A DNA stretch of 64,000 bases from Streptomyces antarcticus (GCF_026627255.1 NZ_JAPNLM010000029.1:1-64000); one strand, 5' to 3'; shown: positions 7,730 through 16,500, numbered from the stretch's first letter. Notes: a model not told the origin generated them from the letters alone. Made by a program: numbers and translations.

Positions 7730-8427
7730 GTACGGCGCTCCTGGTGGACGGAGTACGCGAGCAGCCCCAGCCAGAGGGCCACCAGCAGCACCTGCGTGCG
7801 CTGGCCGGCGCCGAGGGCCCAGGTCCCGTGCCCGGCGGTGAACATCGCTATGGCGGTCAGGGTCCAGGCGGTGGCGAGCAGTTCGAGGATGACGAGAGCG
7901 GGCCCGTAGCGGGCGAGCGGGGCGAACCAGCCGTAGCGGCGCGCGGCGACGGTGAGGGCGACGATCCCGACGAGGGCGCCGCACATGGCGAGGCTGCTGC
8001 TGATGGCGTGGGCCTGATGGGTGGCGGGAACCAGCCCGGCGGTCTCGCGGGCGGCGCACTCGGGGTCGACGGTGGGCGTGCAGCTCAGCGGCAGCCACGC
8101 GTCGGCGGCGGTGGCCGCGCCGAACAGGGTGATCCCGGCCCAGCCGAGGACGGCCCACGGGCGGCGGGACTCCGCGTACCGCACCAGCCGGAGCAGGGCG
8201 AACAGGCCGCCGGCGAACGCGAGCAGGCCGGCGACGAAGTCGGTGGCCCGGAAGAGGCCGCCGAGCGGCTGGTTCTGGGCGGCGAGCTCGCTGACGTACG
8301 TCTGGATGGGGTTGAGACCGGTGGAGAGGACGACTTCGAGGACCCACGCGGTGTAGGCGGCGGCGCCGAGTCCGATGAGCAGCGCGACCGGCCAGGCGGT
8401 CCGCCGAGAGAGGCCGTGTGGGGACAT
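7726..8427 (-). CDS. DUF998-like multipass membrane protein
   Basis: The 233-residue integral membrane protein has about six hydrophobic helices. The pattern is that of DUF998/Frag1-like actinobacterial membrane proteins: first helix, then VSELAAQNQPLGGLFRATD, then alternating helices, with a loop containing two Cys (LSCTPTVDPECAARETAG) and the conserved HQAHAISSSLA helix. The start at 8427 begins MSPHGLSRRTAWPVALL. The gene is the first of a two-gene operon with the coupled hydrolase. It diverges from the DUF6153-like gene, with the putative CsoR-like operator between them. Confidence 0.75.
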   Translation of the reverse strand: MSPHGLSRRTAWPVALLIGLGAAAYTAWVLEVVLSTGLNPIQTYVSELAAQNQPLGGLFRATDFVAGLLAFAGGLFALLRLVRYAESRRPWAVLGWAGITLFGAATAADAWLPLSCTPTVDPECAARETAGLVPATHQAHAISSSLAMCGALVGIVALTVAARRYGWFAPLARYGPALVILELLATAWTLTAIAMFTAGHGTWALGAGQRTQVLLVALWLGLLAYSVHQERRT

Positions 8428-8472
8428 CGTGTGACTGATCCTATGCAGACGCGGGGTCGGTCCTGCGGTCAG

Positions 8473-8495
8473 ATACCCACCCCGGGTAGGGTACC
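8473..8495. promoter_or_regulatory. CsoR-like copper operator candidate
   Basis: The sequence TACCC-ACCCC-GGGTA is a perfect inverted repeat (8474-8478 with 8484-8488), followed at once by a second GGGTA half (8489-8493). TACCC/GGGTA dyads with a short C- or G-rich centre are what CsoR-family copper repressors bind in actinobacteria. It sits directly before a DUF6153-like gene and near a multicopper oxidase remnant, which fits copper control. Binding is inferred. Confidence 0.45.
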
Positions 8496-8499
8496 GATC

Positions 8500-8763
8500 A
8501 TGAAGCGCGGAGCCCGGCGAGCCGCCCCCTGGCGCCGCCTGCTGCTGCTCGCCGCGCTGCTGCTCGGCATCGTCACCATGCACACCCTGGGTCGTCCGGC
8601 TGAGTCCCACGCCATGGAAGACGGCCCCGCGGCCCACTCCGTTGCCCCGGCGGCCCCATCCGGCCCGTCCGCCCACCGTGAGCCTCACCACTCCGAGCCG
8701 GCGCCGGGGCCCTTGCGAGCCGGGACCGGACCGGCCGCGGCGGCGGCCCACGCGGCGCCGTGA
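8500..8763 (+). CDS. Small DUF6153-like secreted or membrane protein
   Basis: The 87-residue protein has a very basic start (MKRGARRAAPWRR), one hydrophobic helix (LLLLAALLLGIVTMHTLG) and a His/Pro/Ala-rich tail. The LLLGIV-MHTL pattern is what I associate with the DUF6153 family, whose members usually carry an additional Cys/His-rich C-terminus; that part is absent here. The tail is shorter than in relatives and runs directly into oxidase remnant sequence, so it may have been altered by the same rearrangement. Its role is unknown; copper association is suggested only by the operator-like dyad at 8474-8493. Confidence 0.5.
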   Translation: MKRGARRAAPWRRLLLLAALLLGIVTMHTLGRPAESHAMEDGPAAHSVAPAAPSGPSAHREPHHSEPAPGPLRAGTGPAAAAAHAAP

Positions 8764-8794
8764 ACCACGGCGGCGGCGCCGCCGACACCCCCGC

Positions 8795-8950
8795 CCCGGC
8801 GGGGCCCGCAAGGACACCGGCGTCGTCCTGCCGCACGGAAGGCTGACCGCGGACTTCGACGCGGACAACCCGGGCCTGTGGACGATGCATCGCCACGACG
8901 TCTGCCACTCCGAGTCCGGGATGATGACGGTGCTCGACTACCGGCCCTGA
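8795..8950 (+). pseudogene. Multicopper oxidase C-terminal remnant
   Basis: This frame encodes the extreme C-terminus of a three-domain multicopper oxidase: KDTGVVLPHGRLTADFDADN, then PGLWTMHRHDVCHSESGMMTVLDYRP, ending at a proper stop. In active enzymes the last copper-ligand block reads HCHxxxHxxxGMM. Here the Cys between the two His is Arg (HRH), which would abolish the type 1 copper bridge. The preceding 450 or so residues are absent. The nearest upstream sequence belongs to the DUF6153-like gene in another frame. Confidence 0.75.
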
Positions 8951-9080
8951 CGCCGGCCGTACGGTACCGGTCAGGCTCCGGCCGGGCCCGTACCGTACGG
9001 AAATCACGTGGACGCGGTGCGGCGGCGTGGGACTCTTACGGAGATCACGACAGCCGCGACAGAAGGACGTCTCCGCCGGT

Positions 9081-10343
9081 ATGAGCACTCCGCCGAATCC
9101 GCCCAGCAACCCGACCGGCCCGCCGACGGAGCCGGACGGTACGCCGATACCCGAAGCGGCCTCCATACCGGCGCCGCCCGCGCGGACGCTGTCGTTCGAC
9201 AAGACCCCGTCCCCGGAGCAGGCCCCGGCCGCCCCCGGGACCCCGGCGGACGCCACCCCGGCCGACGCCCCCGCCGCCCCCGCCCGGGACGATGCCGCCG
9301 CCGCGCCGTCCACTCAGGACGCGCCGCCCGCCCAGGACGCGCCGCCCGCCCAGGACGCCTCCGGTGCCGCCCCCGCGCCCGCCGACGCGCCCGCGTTCGG
9401 CCCGGCCCCCTCCGCGTTCGCGCCGCCCACCCCGCCCGCGGCCCCGGCCCCGCCGCCGTTCGGCGCGGCCCCCGGCGGCCCCGGGGCCCCCGCGGGTCCC
9501 GGCGGCGGCAACCCCTGGGCGCAGCCCGGCCCGGGCTACGGGTACGGCGACGGGGCCGGGTACGTCCAGAGCCCGCCGACGGCCAACGGGATGGCCGTCG
9601 CCTCCCTGGTCCTCGGCATCGCCGGCGTCCTGCTCGGCCTCGTCCCGCTGTTCTTCTGGGTCGGCGGCCTCCTCGCCGCCACCGGCCTGGGCCTCGGCAT
9701 CGGCGCCCTCGTCCGCGCCTCCAACGGCGCCCCGCGCAAGACGATGTCCATCATCGGCACCGTCCTGGGCGTCCTCGGCCTCGGCGCGTCCGTCGGCGGG
9801 TTCTTCCTGACCGCGTACGTCGTGGGACGGGCCTCCGACAGCATCGAGCGCAGCGTCGAGCGCGAGCAGCGCGAACTGGACGAGCTCTACCCCGAGGACG
9901 ACGCGTGGCCGTCGCAGTCGGCGTCCCCGTCGCCCTCCCAGGTCCCCGGCCTGGACACCGCGCTGCCGTTCGGCGAGTCGTTCACGTACGAGGACGGCGT
10001 CAAGGTGAGCCTCTCGGGGCTGAAGAAGTACAAGCCGGAGACGCTGTACGGCCAGGAGAAGGTGAAGAACGCGGTCCAGATGACCGTCACCATCACCAAC
10101 GGCTCGACGAAGCCGCACGAGGTGGTCTACGCCGTGCCCAACGTCCGCGACGACAAGGGCATGACCGCCAAGCTCCTCTTCGACGGCACCGTGCCGAAGA
10201 TGATCAGCGGCACGATCCTGCCGGGCGCCTCCGCCAGCGGGATCGTGGCGTTCGAGGTCCCCGAGGGAACCAAGAGCGTCAGCGCGGACATCTCCGCGGG
10301 CACCCTGCTCGACGACGTGCAGTACGCCGGTCCGATCGGCTGA
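9081..10343 (+). CDS. DUF4190-type membrane protein with Pro-rich head and DUF4352-like C-terminal domain
   Basis: The 420-residue protein has residues 1-160 rich in Pro/Ala with two adjacent QDAPPA repeats and a Gly-rich GYGYGDGAGY segment. Next come two close membrane helices around 175-235 (NGMAVASLVLGIAGVLLGL ... ISIIGTVLG-like), typical of DUF4190. A coiled charged stretch follows, then an outside beta-rich domain similar to DUF4352 (VKVSLSGLKKYK ... VQMTVTITNGS ... GTILPGASASG). It is a common Streptomyces architecture of unknown function. The ATG at 9081 has an AAGGACG site; the upstream 18 codons are not needed. Confidence 0.75.
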   Translation: MSTPPNPPSNPTGPPTEPDGTPIPEAASIPAPPARTLSFDKTPSPEQAPAAPGTPADATPADAPAAPARDDAAAAPSTQDAPPAQDAPPAQDASGAAPAPADAPAFGPAPSAFAPPTPPAAPAPPPFGAAPGGPGAPAGPGGGNPWAQPGPGYGYGDGAGYVQSPPTANGMAVASLVLGIAGVLLGLVPLFFWVGGLLAATGLGLGIGALVRASNGAPRKTMSIIGTVLGVLGLGASVGGFFLTAYVVGRASDSIERSVEREQRELDELYPEDDAWPSQSASPSPSQVPGLDTALPFGESFTYEDGVKVSLSGLKKYKPETLYGQEKVKNAVQMTVTITNGSTKPHEVVYAVPNVRDDKGMTAKLLFDGTVPKMISGTILPGASASGIVAFEVPEGTKSVSADISAGTLLDDVQYAGPIG

Positions 10344-10392
10344 GCCGACCCCGGAAAGGGCGGGGCCCAGGACATCGCGTCAGAAAGACGAT

Positions 10393-10408
10393 TAGACTGG
10401 GCCCCGTG
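10393..10408 (+). promoter_or_regulatory. Leaderless promoter of nadE
   Basis: The hexamer TAGACT (10393-10398) ends seven bases before the GTG at 10406, so transcription would start at or within a base or two of the start codon. No ribosome-binding site precedes the GTG, in keeping with a leaderless message. Confidence 0.55.
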
Positions 10409-12160
10409 CCTCAACTACGCCTCGCTCTGAATCAGATCGACTCGCACGTTGGCAACATCGCCGCCAATGCCGACTCGGTCGTCCACTGGACCCGGCACTC
10501 CGCCGAGCAGGGCGCCCATCTGGTGGCGTTCCCGGAAATGATGCTGACCGGGTACCCCGTCGAGGACCTCGCACTGCGCGGGTCCTTCGTCGACGCGTCC
10601 CGCACCGCGCTGCGCGAGCTCGCCGAGCGCCTCGCGGCCGAGGGCTTCGGCGAGCTGCCGGTCATCGTCGGCTACCTCGACCGCACCGAGCAGGCCGTCC
10701 CCCGGCTCGGCAAACCGGCCGGCTCGCCGGAGAACGCGGCGGCCGTCCTGCACCGCGGGCGGGTGGCGCTCCGGTTCGCCAAGCACCACCTCCCCAACTA
10801 CGGCGTCTTCGACGAGTTCCGGTACTTCGTGCCGGGCGACACCCAGCCGGTCATCCGGGTCCGCGGGGTGGACGTGGCCCTGGCCATCTGCGAGGACCTG
10901 TGGCAGGACGGCGGCCGCGTCCCGGCCACCCGCTCCGCCGGGGCCGGGCTGCTGATCTCGATCAACGCCTCCCCCTACGAGCGCGACAAGGACGACCTGC
11001 GCCTCGACCTGGTCCGCAGGCGGGCCCGGGAGGCCGGCTGCACCCTCGCCTACCTGGCCATGATCGGCGGCCAGGACGAGCTGGTCTTCGACGGCGACTC
11101 GATCGTCGTGGACGCCTCCGGCGAGGTCCTGGCCCGCGCCCCGCAGTTCTCCGAGGGCTGCGTGCTCGTCGACCTCGACCTGCCGGCGGCCCGCGCCGAC
11201 GCCCCCGAGGGCGTGGTGGACGACTGCCTGCGCATCGACCGCGTGATCCTCTCCGAGGAGCCCGTGGAGCCGTACGAGCCGGTGGTGGCCGGCGGCTACG
11301 CCGACCGTCTCGACGACGACGAGGAGGTCTACGACGCGCTGGTCGTGGGCCTGCGCGCGTACGTCCGCAAGAACGGGTTCCGTTCCGTCCTGATCGGGCT
11401 CTCCGGGGGCATCGACTCCGCGCTCGTCGCCGCCATCGCCTGCGACGCCGTCGGCGCGCAGAACGTGTACGGCGTCTCCATGCCCTCGAAGTACTCCTCG
11501 GAGCACTCCAAGGGCGACGCCGCCGACCTCGCCGACCGCACCGGTCTGAACTTCCGGACCGTGCCGATCGCGCCGATGTTCGACGCGTACATGGGCTCCC
11601 TGGGCCTCACCGGCCTCGCCGAGGAGAACCTCCAGGCCCGGCTGCGCGGCACCCTGCTGATGGCGCTCTCCAACCAGGAGGGCCACATCGTGCTGGCCCC
11701 GGGCAACAAGTCCGAGCTGGCCGTCGGCTACTCCACCCTGTACGGCGACTCGGTGGGCGCGTACGGCCCGATCAAGGACGTCTACAAGACGGACGTCTTC
11801 CGGCTCGCCGCGTACCGCAACCGGGCCGCGGCGAGAGGCGGGGAGATCCCGCCGATCCCGGAGAACTCGATCGTGAAGCCGCCGAGCGCCGAGCTGCGCC
11901 CGGGCCAGGTGGACACGGACTCGCTGCCGGACTACCCGGTGCTCGACGCGGTCCTGGCGATGTACGTGGACCGCGACCAGGGCCTGGACGCCATCGTCGC
12001 GGCCGGCTTCGACCCGGAGATGGTCGCCGGGACGCTGCGGATGGTGGACGCCGCCGAGTACAAGCGGCGCCAGTACCCGCCGGGCACCAAGATCTCCGCG
12101 AAGGGCTTCGGCAAGGACCGCCGGCTGCCCATCACCAACGGCTGGCGCGAGCAGGCGTAA
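10406..12160 (+). CDS. nadE: Glutamine-dependent NAD+ synthetase
   Basis: The 584-residue cytoplasmic enzyme converts nicotinic acid adenine dinucleotide to NAD+ using glutamine and ATP. Residues 1-270 are the carbon-nitrogen hydrolase (glutaminase) domain with the Glu-Lys-Cys triad visible: FPEMMLTGYP (E44), KHHLPNYGVFDE and LAICEDLW. Residues 300-584 are the synthetase domain with the PP-loop SGGIDSA, then SKYSSEHS and GNKSELAVGYSTLYGD. Length is normal for bacterial two-domain NadE. The GTG start lacks a Shine-Dalgarno site and sits where a leaderless transcript would begin. A rho-independent-like terminator follows. Confidence 0.95.
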   Translation: MPQLRLALNQIDSHVGNIAANADSVVHWTRHSAEQGAHLVAFPEMMLTGYPVEDLALRGSFVDASRTALRELAERLAAEGFGELPVIVGYLDRTEQAVPRLGKPAGSPENAAAVLHRGRVALRFAKHHLPNYGVFDEFRYFVPGDTQPVIRVRGVDVALAICEDLWQDGGRVPATRSAGAGLLISINASPYERDKDDLRLDLVRRRAREAGCTLAYLAMIGGQDELVFDGDSIVVDASGEVLARAPQFSEGCVLVDLDLPAARADAPEGVVDDCLRIDRVILSEEPVEPYEPVVAGGYADRLDDDEEVYDALVVGLRAYVRKNGFRSVLIGLSGGIDSALVAAIACDAVGAQNVYGVSMPSKYSSEHSKGDAADLADRTGLNFRTVPIAPMFDAYMGSLGLTGLAEENLQARLRGTLLMALSNQEGHIVLAPGNKSELAVGYSTLYGDSVGAYGPIKDVYKTDVFRLAAYRNRAAARGGEIPPIPENSIVKPPSAELRPGQVDTDSLPDYPVLDAVLAMYVDRDQGLDAIVAAGFDPEMVAGTLRMVDAAEYKRRQYPPGTKISAKGFGKDRRLPITNGWREQA

Positions 12161-12170
12161 CACCACGGGA

Positions 12171-12220
12171 AAGGGGCCCGGCCGCTCCCTGGGGGCGGTC
12201 TCCAGCAGCCGGGCCCTTTT
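12171..12220 (+). terminator. Terminator after nadE
   Basis: A 9-bp GGGCCCGGC / GCCGGGCCC stem (12174-12182 with 12208-12216) is followed by TTTT. An A-rich flank on the left could allow use from both directions, since the next gene converges on it. Confidence 0.75.
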
Positions 12221-12241
12221 CGCGTGCGGTACGGCTCCGGC

Positions 12242-13270
12242 TTACGGCCTGGCCGTGACCCGGGCCGCGACCGGCAGGTGGTCGCTGCCGGTGCGCGGCA
12301 GGGTCCAGGAGGCCTCCGGCTTCATCCCGCGGACCATGATCTGGTCGATCCGGGCCATCGGGAACTGCGCCGGCCAGCTGAAGCCGAAGCCGTCGCCCGC
12401 CGCGCCCTGCGTGGAACGCATCTGCGAGGTGACCTCGGACAGGGCCCGGTCGTTCATGGTTCCGTTGAGGTCTCCGAGCAGGATGACCTTCTTCAGCGGC
12501 TCGGAGGCCAGCGCCGCGCCCAGCGCGTCGGCGCTGTCGTCGCGCTGGTTGGCGGTGAATCCGGCGTTCAGCTTGACCCGTACGGAAGGCAGGTGCGCGA
12601 CGTAGACACCGACGTCCCCGACCGGGGTGGTCACGGTGGCCCGCATGGCGCGGACCCAGCCCATCTTGATGTCCACGGGCCGGCTGGAGGACAGCGGGTA
12701 CCTGCTCCACACGCCGACGGTGCCCTCGACGGAGTGGTACTTGTACGTGGCCGCGAGGGCCTTCTCGTAGACCGGGACGGCACCCGACTTCAGCTCGGTC
12801 AGGGCCAGCACGTCGGCTCCGGCCGCCGCCACCGACACGGCGGTGCCGTGGGGGTCGGCGTTGTCCGCGTCGACGTTGTGGGTGGCGACGGTGAGGTTGC
12901 CGCCGGCGCCGGACTTGTCGGTGACCAGGCCGCCGAAGATGTTCGCCCAGACCACGGCCGTGAGCAGTATCGCGATCAGCGCGGTCGCGGACTTCCGGTA
13001 CACGGCGCAGGCCAGCAGCACCGGAACGGCCAGGCCCAGCCAGGGCAGGAAGGTCTCGGTGAGGCTGCCGAGGTTGCCCACGTCGTTGGGCAGGTCGGCG
13101 TGGAAGACCATGACGAGTGAGATCAGCGCGGCGACGGCGGCCAGCACCAGCCCGCGCCGCCAGATTCCCCGGTCGCCGCGCAGGGCGACCAGACGCCGCC
13201 GGAGGCGGGATTCGGAGGGCTCGGGCTCCGAGCCGCCGTTTCCCGTTTCCGTCATGTACGCCTGTGCCAT
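12242..13270 (-). CDS. Membrane-anchored endonuclease/exonuclease/phosphatase family protein
   Basis: The 342-residue protein has three predicted membrane helices in residues 40-120, then an extracytoplasmic EEP (DNase I-like/exonuclease III-like) domain. Domain motifs are ATHNVD, LALTELKSG (metal Glu), ILLGDLNGTMND (Asp/Asn pair), and the terminal GSDHLPVAARV (catalytic Asp-His). The outward-facing hydrolase could act on phosphodiesters of nucleic acid, lipid or wall polymers; the sequence does not say which. Two starts are close together (ATG at 13270 and at 13255). It converges on nadE. Confidence 0.8.
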   Translation of the reverse strand: MAQAYMTETGNGGSEPEPSESRLRRRLVALRGDRGIWRRGLVLAAVAALISLVMVFHADLPNDVGNLGSLTETFLPWLGLAVPVLLACAVYRKSATALIAILLTAVVWANIFGGLVTDKSGAGGNLTVATHNVDADNADPHGTAVSVAAAGADVLALTELKSGAVPVYEKALAATYKYHSVEGTVGVWSRYPLSSSRPVDIKMGWVRAMRATVTTPVGDVGVYVAHLPSVRVKLNAGFTANQRDDSADALGAALASEPLKKVILLGDLNGTMNDRALSEVTSQMRSTQGAAGDGFGFSWPAQFPMARIDQIMVRGMKPEASWTLPRTGSDHLPVAARVTARP

Positions 13271-13557
13271 GCCACTGCCCTCACTGCCGTGCTCGCGCTG
13301 CGTCCCCGCCCCTTGACCCTAGGCGATGGACGCGGCCTTCCGTGCCGTACGTCACGGCCGCTTTTCGCGACCGTACGTTCCGGAGGACGAACGACCGTGC
13401 GCACGGGGTTCCGCTTGTCACGAAACGCGCACATTGGGATCGCGCGGGTCGGGCGTGGCCCGTACCACTTCCGTCCGGGGCCGCCCGGATGCCACCATGG
13501 TGGGTGAGTCCGGGGACGCCGTGAGGGCGCCTCGAGATGACACAAGGAGCAGTTGCC

Positions 13558-14427
13558 ATGACGCATGCCGTTTCGCCTGCCCGCGAACCCGCATCAGCGG
13601 CCTCCCCCACCCTGTACGGAGGCACGGGCACCCGGCGCATCACCGTCCGCGACCTGACCCTCGCCAAGGAACGCGGCGAGAAGTGGCCCATGCTCACCGC
13701 CTACGACGCGATGACCGCGTCCGTCTTCGACGACGCCGGCATCCCGGTCATGCTCGTCGGCGACTCGATGGGGAACTGTCACCTCGGCTACGAGACGACC
13801 GTTCCCGTGACGATGGACGAGATGACCCTGTTGTCGGCCGCCGTCGTCCGGGGCACCAGCCGCGCGCTGATCGTCGGCGACCTGCCGTTCGGCTCGTACC
13901 AGGAAGGCGCCGTGCAGGCGCTGCGCAGTGCCACCCGCCTGGTCAAGGAGGCCGGGGTCGGCGCGGTCAAGCTGGAGGGCGGCCAGCGTTCGCTGGCCCA
14001 GACCGAGCTGATCGTGCAGTCCGGCATCCCGGTCATGTCCCACCTGGGCCTGACCCCGCAGTCCGTCAACGCCATGGGCTACCGGGTGCAGGGGCGCGGG
14101 GACGAGGCCGCGCACCAGCTGCTGCGCGACGCGAAGGCGGCGCAGGACGCGGGCGCCTTCGCGGTGGTGCTGGAGCTGGTGCCCGCCGAGCTGGCCGCCG
14201 AGGTCACCCGGTCCCTGCACATCCCGACGGTCGGCATCGGCGCCGGCTCGGAGTGCGACGCGCAGGTGCTGGTGTGGACCGACATGATGGGTCTGACCGG
14301 CGGGAAGATGCCGAAGTTCGTGAAGCAGTACGCGAACATCCGCAAGACCATGGGGGACGCGGCGAAGGCGTTCGCCGAGGACGTCGTCGGCGGAACGTTC
14401 CCGCAGGCGGAGCACGCCTTCCACTGA
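13558..14427 (+). CDS. panB: 3-methyl-2-oxobutanoate hydroxymethyltransferase
   Basis: The 289-residue enzyme makes ketopantoate from alpha-ketoisovalerate and 5,10-methylenetetrahydrofolate, the first committed step of pantothenate and coenzyme A synthesis. Landmarks are LTAYDAMTASVFDDAGI, LVGDSMG, VKLEGGQR, VMSHLGLTPQSV and VGIGAGSECDAQVLVW, covering the metal (Asp) and substrate sites. An AAGGAGC site nine bases before the ATG at 13558 decides that start over the ATG at 13537. It is transcribed alone and ends in a strong hairpin. Confidence 0.95.
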   Translation: MTHAVSPAREPASAASPTLYGGTGTRRITVRDLTLAKERGEKWPMLTAYDAMTASVFDDAGIPVMLVGDSMGNCHLGYETTVPVTMDEMTLLSAAVVRGTSRALIVGDLPFGSYQEGAVQALRSATRLVKEAGVGAVKLEGGQRSLAQTELIVQSGIPVMSHLGLTPQSVNAMGYRVQGRGDEAAHQLLRDAKAAQDAGAFAVVLELVPAELAAEVTRSLHIPTVGIGAGSECDAQVLVWTDMMGLTGGKMPKFVKQYANIRKTMGDAAKAFAEDVVGGTFPQAEHAFH

Positions 14428-14442
14428 CGAGGTGAGCGGAGC

Positions 14443-14478
14443 GCACGGCCCGTCGGCGGGAAGGCCGGCGGGCCGTGC
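14443..14478 (+). terminator. Terminator after panB
   Basis: A perfect 10-bp stem, GCACGGCCCG / CGGGCCGTGC, pairs 14443-14452 with 14469-14478, 15 bases beyond the panB stop. Confidence 0.75.
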
Positions 14479-14589
14479 GGCTCCCGGCCGCCGGGCCGCC
14501 GGGCCGCGCCGGATCCGTGTGCGCCGGCGTCGGTTCCCCGTCGGCCGTCTGTCGGTGCTTTGTCAGTGGCGGATGCTCTGATGGTGGCC

Positions 14590-15600
14590 ATGACGCGAAA
14601 CGACAAGAATCCCAACGCCGTAGAGGTGCGGGGACTGGTCAAGCACTACGGCGAGACCAAAGCCCTGGACGGGGTCGACCTGGACGTCCGCGAGGGCACC
14701 GTCCTCGGGGTGCTCGGACCCAACGGCGCGGGCAAGACCACCCTGGTGCGCTGCCTGTCCACCCTGATCGTCCCCGACGCCGGCACCGCCTTCGTCGCCG
14801 GCTTCGACGTGGTCCGCCAGCCCCGGCAGCTGCGCCGGACCATAGGCCTGACCGGCCAGTACGCCTCGGTCGACGAGAAGCTCTCCGGTTGGGAGAACCT
14901 CTACATGATCGGCCGGCTGCTGGACCTCTCCCGCAAGGGCGCCCGCCTGCGTGCCGACGAGCTGCTGGAGCGGTTCTCCCTCACGGACGCCGCGAAGAAG
15001 GCCGTGATGAACTACTCCGGCGGCATGCGCCGCCGGCTCGACCTGGCCGCCTCGATGATCGGCAGCCCGGCCGTGCTGTACCTGGACGAGCCGACCACCG
15101 GACTGGACCCCCGTACCCGCAACGAGGTGTGGGACGAGGTGCAGCGGATGGTCGCCGAGGGGGCCACCGTCCTGCTCACCACCCAGTACATGGAGGAGGC
15201 CGAGCAGCTCGCCAGCGAGCTGACGGTCATCGACAAGGGCAGGGTCATCGCGAACGGCAAGGTCGACGAGCTGAAGGCGCGCGTCGGCGGCCGGACCCTG
15301 CGGATCCGCCCCTCCGACCCGGCCGACCTGCCGGGCATGGCCCGCTCGCTGGCCGAGGCCGGTCTGGACGGGGTCGCCGGTTCCCAGGCCGTCCCGGACG
15401 AGGGCGCCCTGCTGGTCCCGATCCTCGCCGACGAGCAGCTGACCGCCGTGGTGGGCCTGCTGGCCGCGCGCGGGTACGGCATCACCGACATCAGCACCTA
15501 CCTGCCCAGCCTGGACGAGGTGTTCCTGTCCATCACCGGACAGAAGCCCTCCGCCGAGGACTCCGTTCCCGCCGAGAAGACCGAGGAGGTCGCGGCATGA
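14590..15600 (+). CDS. DrrA-type ABC transporter ATP-binding protein
   Basis: The ATPase of a two-component exporter of the daunorubicin-resistance (DrrAB, ABC-2) type has about 336 residues. Walker A is GPNGAGKTT, the Q-loop region is GLTGQYASVDEKLSGWENL, the signature is YSGGMRRRLDLA, Walker B is AVLYLDEPTTGLDPR, and the H-loop region TTQYMEEAEQL has Gln in place of the usual His. That is a DrrA-family trait. The C-terminal extension is typical for the family. Two ATG codons are possible (14581, 14590) and neither has a good ribosome site. It overlaps the permease gene by ATGA. The substrate is likely a hydrophobic drug or lipid, not identifiable from sequence. Confidence 0.88.
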   Translation: MTRNDKNPNAVEVRGLVKHYGETKALDGVDLDVREGTVLGVLGPNGAGKTTLVRCLSTLIVPDAGTAFVAGFDVVRQPRQLRRTIGLTGQYASVDEKLSGWENLYMIGRLLDLSRKGARLRADELLERFSLTDAAKKAVMNYSGGMRRRLDLAASMIGSPAVLYLDEPTTGLDPRTRNEVWDEVQRMVAEGATVLLTTQYMEEAEQLASELTVIDKGRVIANGKVDELKARVGGRTLRIRPSDPADLPGMARSLAEAGLDGVAGSQAVPDEGALLVPILADEQLTAVVGLLAARGYGITDISTYLPSLDEVFLSITGQKPSAEDSVPAEKTEEVAA

Positions 15601-16445
15601 GCACCGTAACCACGAAGCCCGCTCCCGTCGCGGCCCCCCCGGCCGCCGGGCCCGTCCTGGCCGGCGAGGGCCGGATCGGCCTGCGCGGCAACCTCCGCCA
15701 CATCGGCGCCCTGGCCCGGCGCAACGTCCTGCAGATCAAGCAGGACCCGGAGTCGATGTTCGACGTCGTGTTCATGCCGGTCATCTTCACGCTGCTGTTC
15801 GTGTTCGTCTTCGGCGGCGCCATCGCCGGCAAGGGCAACCAGGGCGAGTACGTCAACTACGTGGTCCCGGGCCTGATGGCCATGATGGGCATGAACATCG
15901 CCATGGGTGTCGGCACCGGGGTCAACGACGACTTCAAGAAGGGCGTGATGGACCGCTTCCGGTCCATGCCCATCGCCCGCTCCTCGGTGCTCATCGCCAA
16001 GATCGTGGTCGAGCTCGGCCGGATGATGGTCGCCATCGCGATCCTGCTCGGCATGGGCTTCCTGCTCGGCCTGTCGATCAAGTCCTCCGTGCTGGACCTG
16101 CTCCTCTCCATCGGGCTGGCGGCCGTCTTCGGTTCCTCGCTGATGTGGATCTTCATCCTGCTGGGTCTCACCATGAAGACCCCCCAGGCCGTCCAGGGCA
16201 TGGCGATGCTGGTCCTGATGCCGCTGCAGTTCGGCAGCTCGATCTTCGCCCCGACGACGACGATGCCCGGGTGGCTGCAGAGCTTCACCGACGTCAACCC
16301 GCTGTCCAACCTGGCCGACGCGGCGCGTGCCCTGATCAACGGGACCCCGCTCGGGAACTCCGTGTGGATCACGCTCGCCTGGTCGGTCGGCATCACGCTG
16401 GTGACGATGCCGCTCGCCGTCCGCAAGTTCCGCCAGAAGACCTGA
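15597..16445 (+). CDS. DrrB-type ABC-2 transporter permease
   Basis: The 282-residue permease has six predicted membrane helices. The first follows a basic amphipathic stretch (RRNVLQIKQDPESMFDVVFMP), and the loop GVNDDFKKGVMDRFRSMPI corresponds to the ABC-2 coupling motif with the conserved D-RFRS-P. The helix near FGSSIFAPTTTMPGWLQ, then NPLSNLADAARAL, completes the ABC-2 pattern. It is translationally coupled to the ATPase gene by a 4-base overlap, so the two form one exporter. The downstream hairpin separates it from the converging regulator gene. Confidence 0.88.
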   Translation: MSTVTTKPAPVAAPPAAGPVLAGEGRIGLRGNLRHIGALARRNVLQIKQDPESMFDVVFMPVIFTLLFVFVFGGAIAGKGNQGEYVNYVVPGLMAMMGMNIAMGVGTGVNDDFKKGVMDRFRSMPIARSSVLIAKIVVELGRMMVAIAILLGMGFLLGLSIKSSVLDLLLSIGLAAVFGSSLMWIFILLGLTMKTPQAVQGMAMLVLMPLQFGSSIFAPTTTMPGWLQSFTDVNPLSNLADAARALINGTPLGNSVWITLAWSVGITLVTMPLAVRKFRQKT

Positions 16446-16455
16446 CCCGCGGACC

Positions 16456-16486
16456 GGTCCGTTCCGGATCGCGTCCCGGACGGACC
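16456..16486. terminator. Bidirectional hairpin between convergent genes
   Basis: GGTCCGTTCCGGA (16456-16468) pairs imperfectly with TCCCGGACGGACC (16474-16486) across a short loop. It lies between the ends of the permease gene and the converging regulator gene, so it may serve both. Confidence 0.6.
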
Positions 16487-16500
16487 CCGGCGAGGCCGGG

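Noticed and set aside
10415..12166. 583-residue frame opposite nadE
   Set aside because: Antisense shadow of nadE; composition is Val/Arg/Gly-rich and no family is recognisable.
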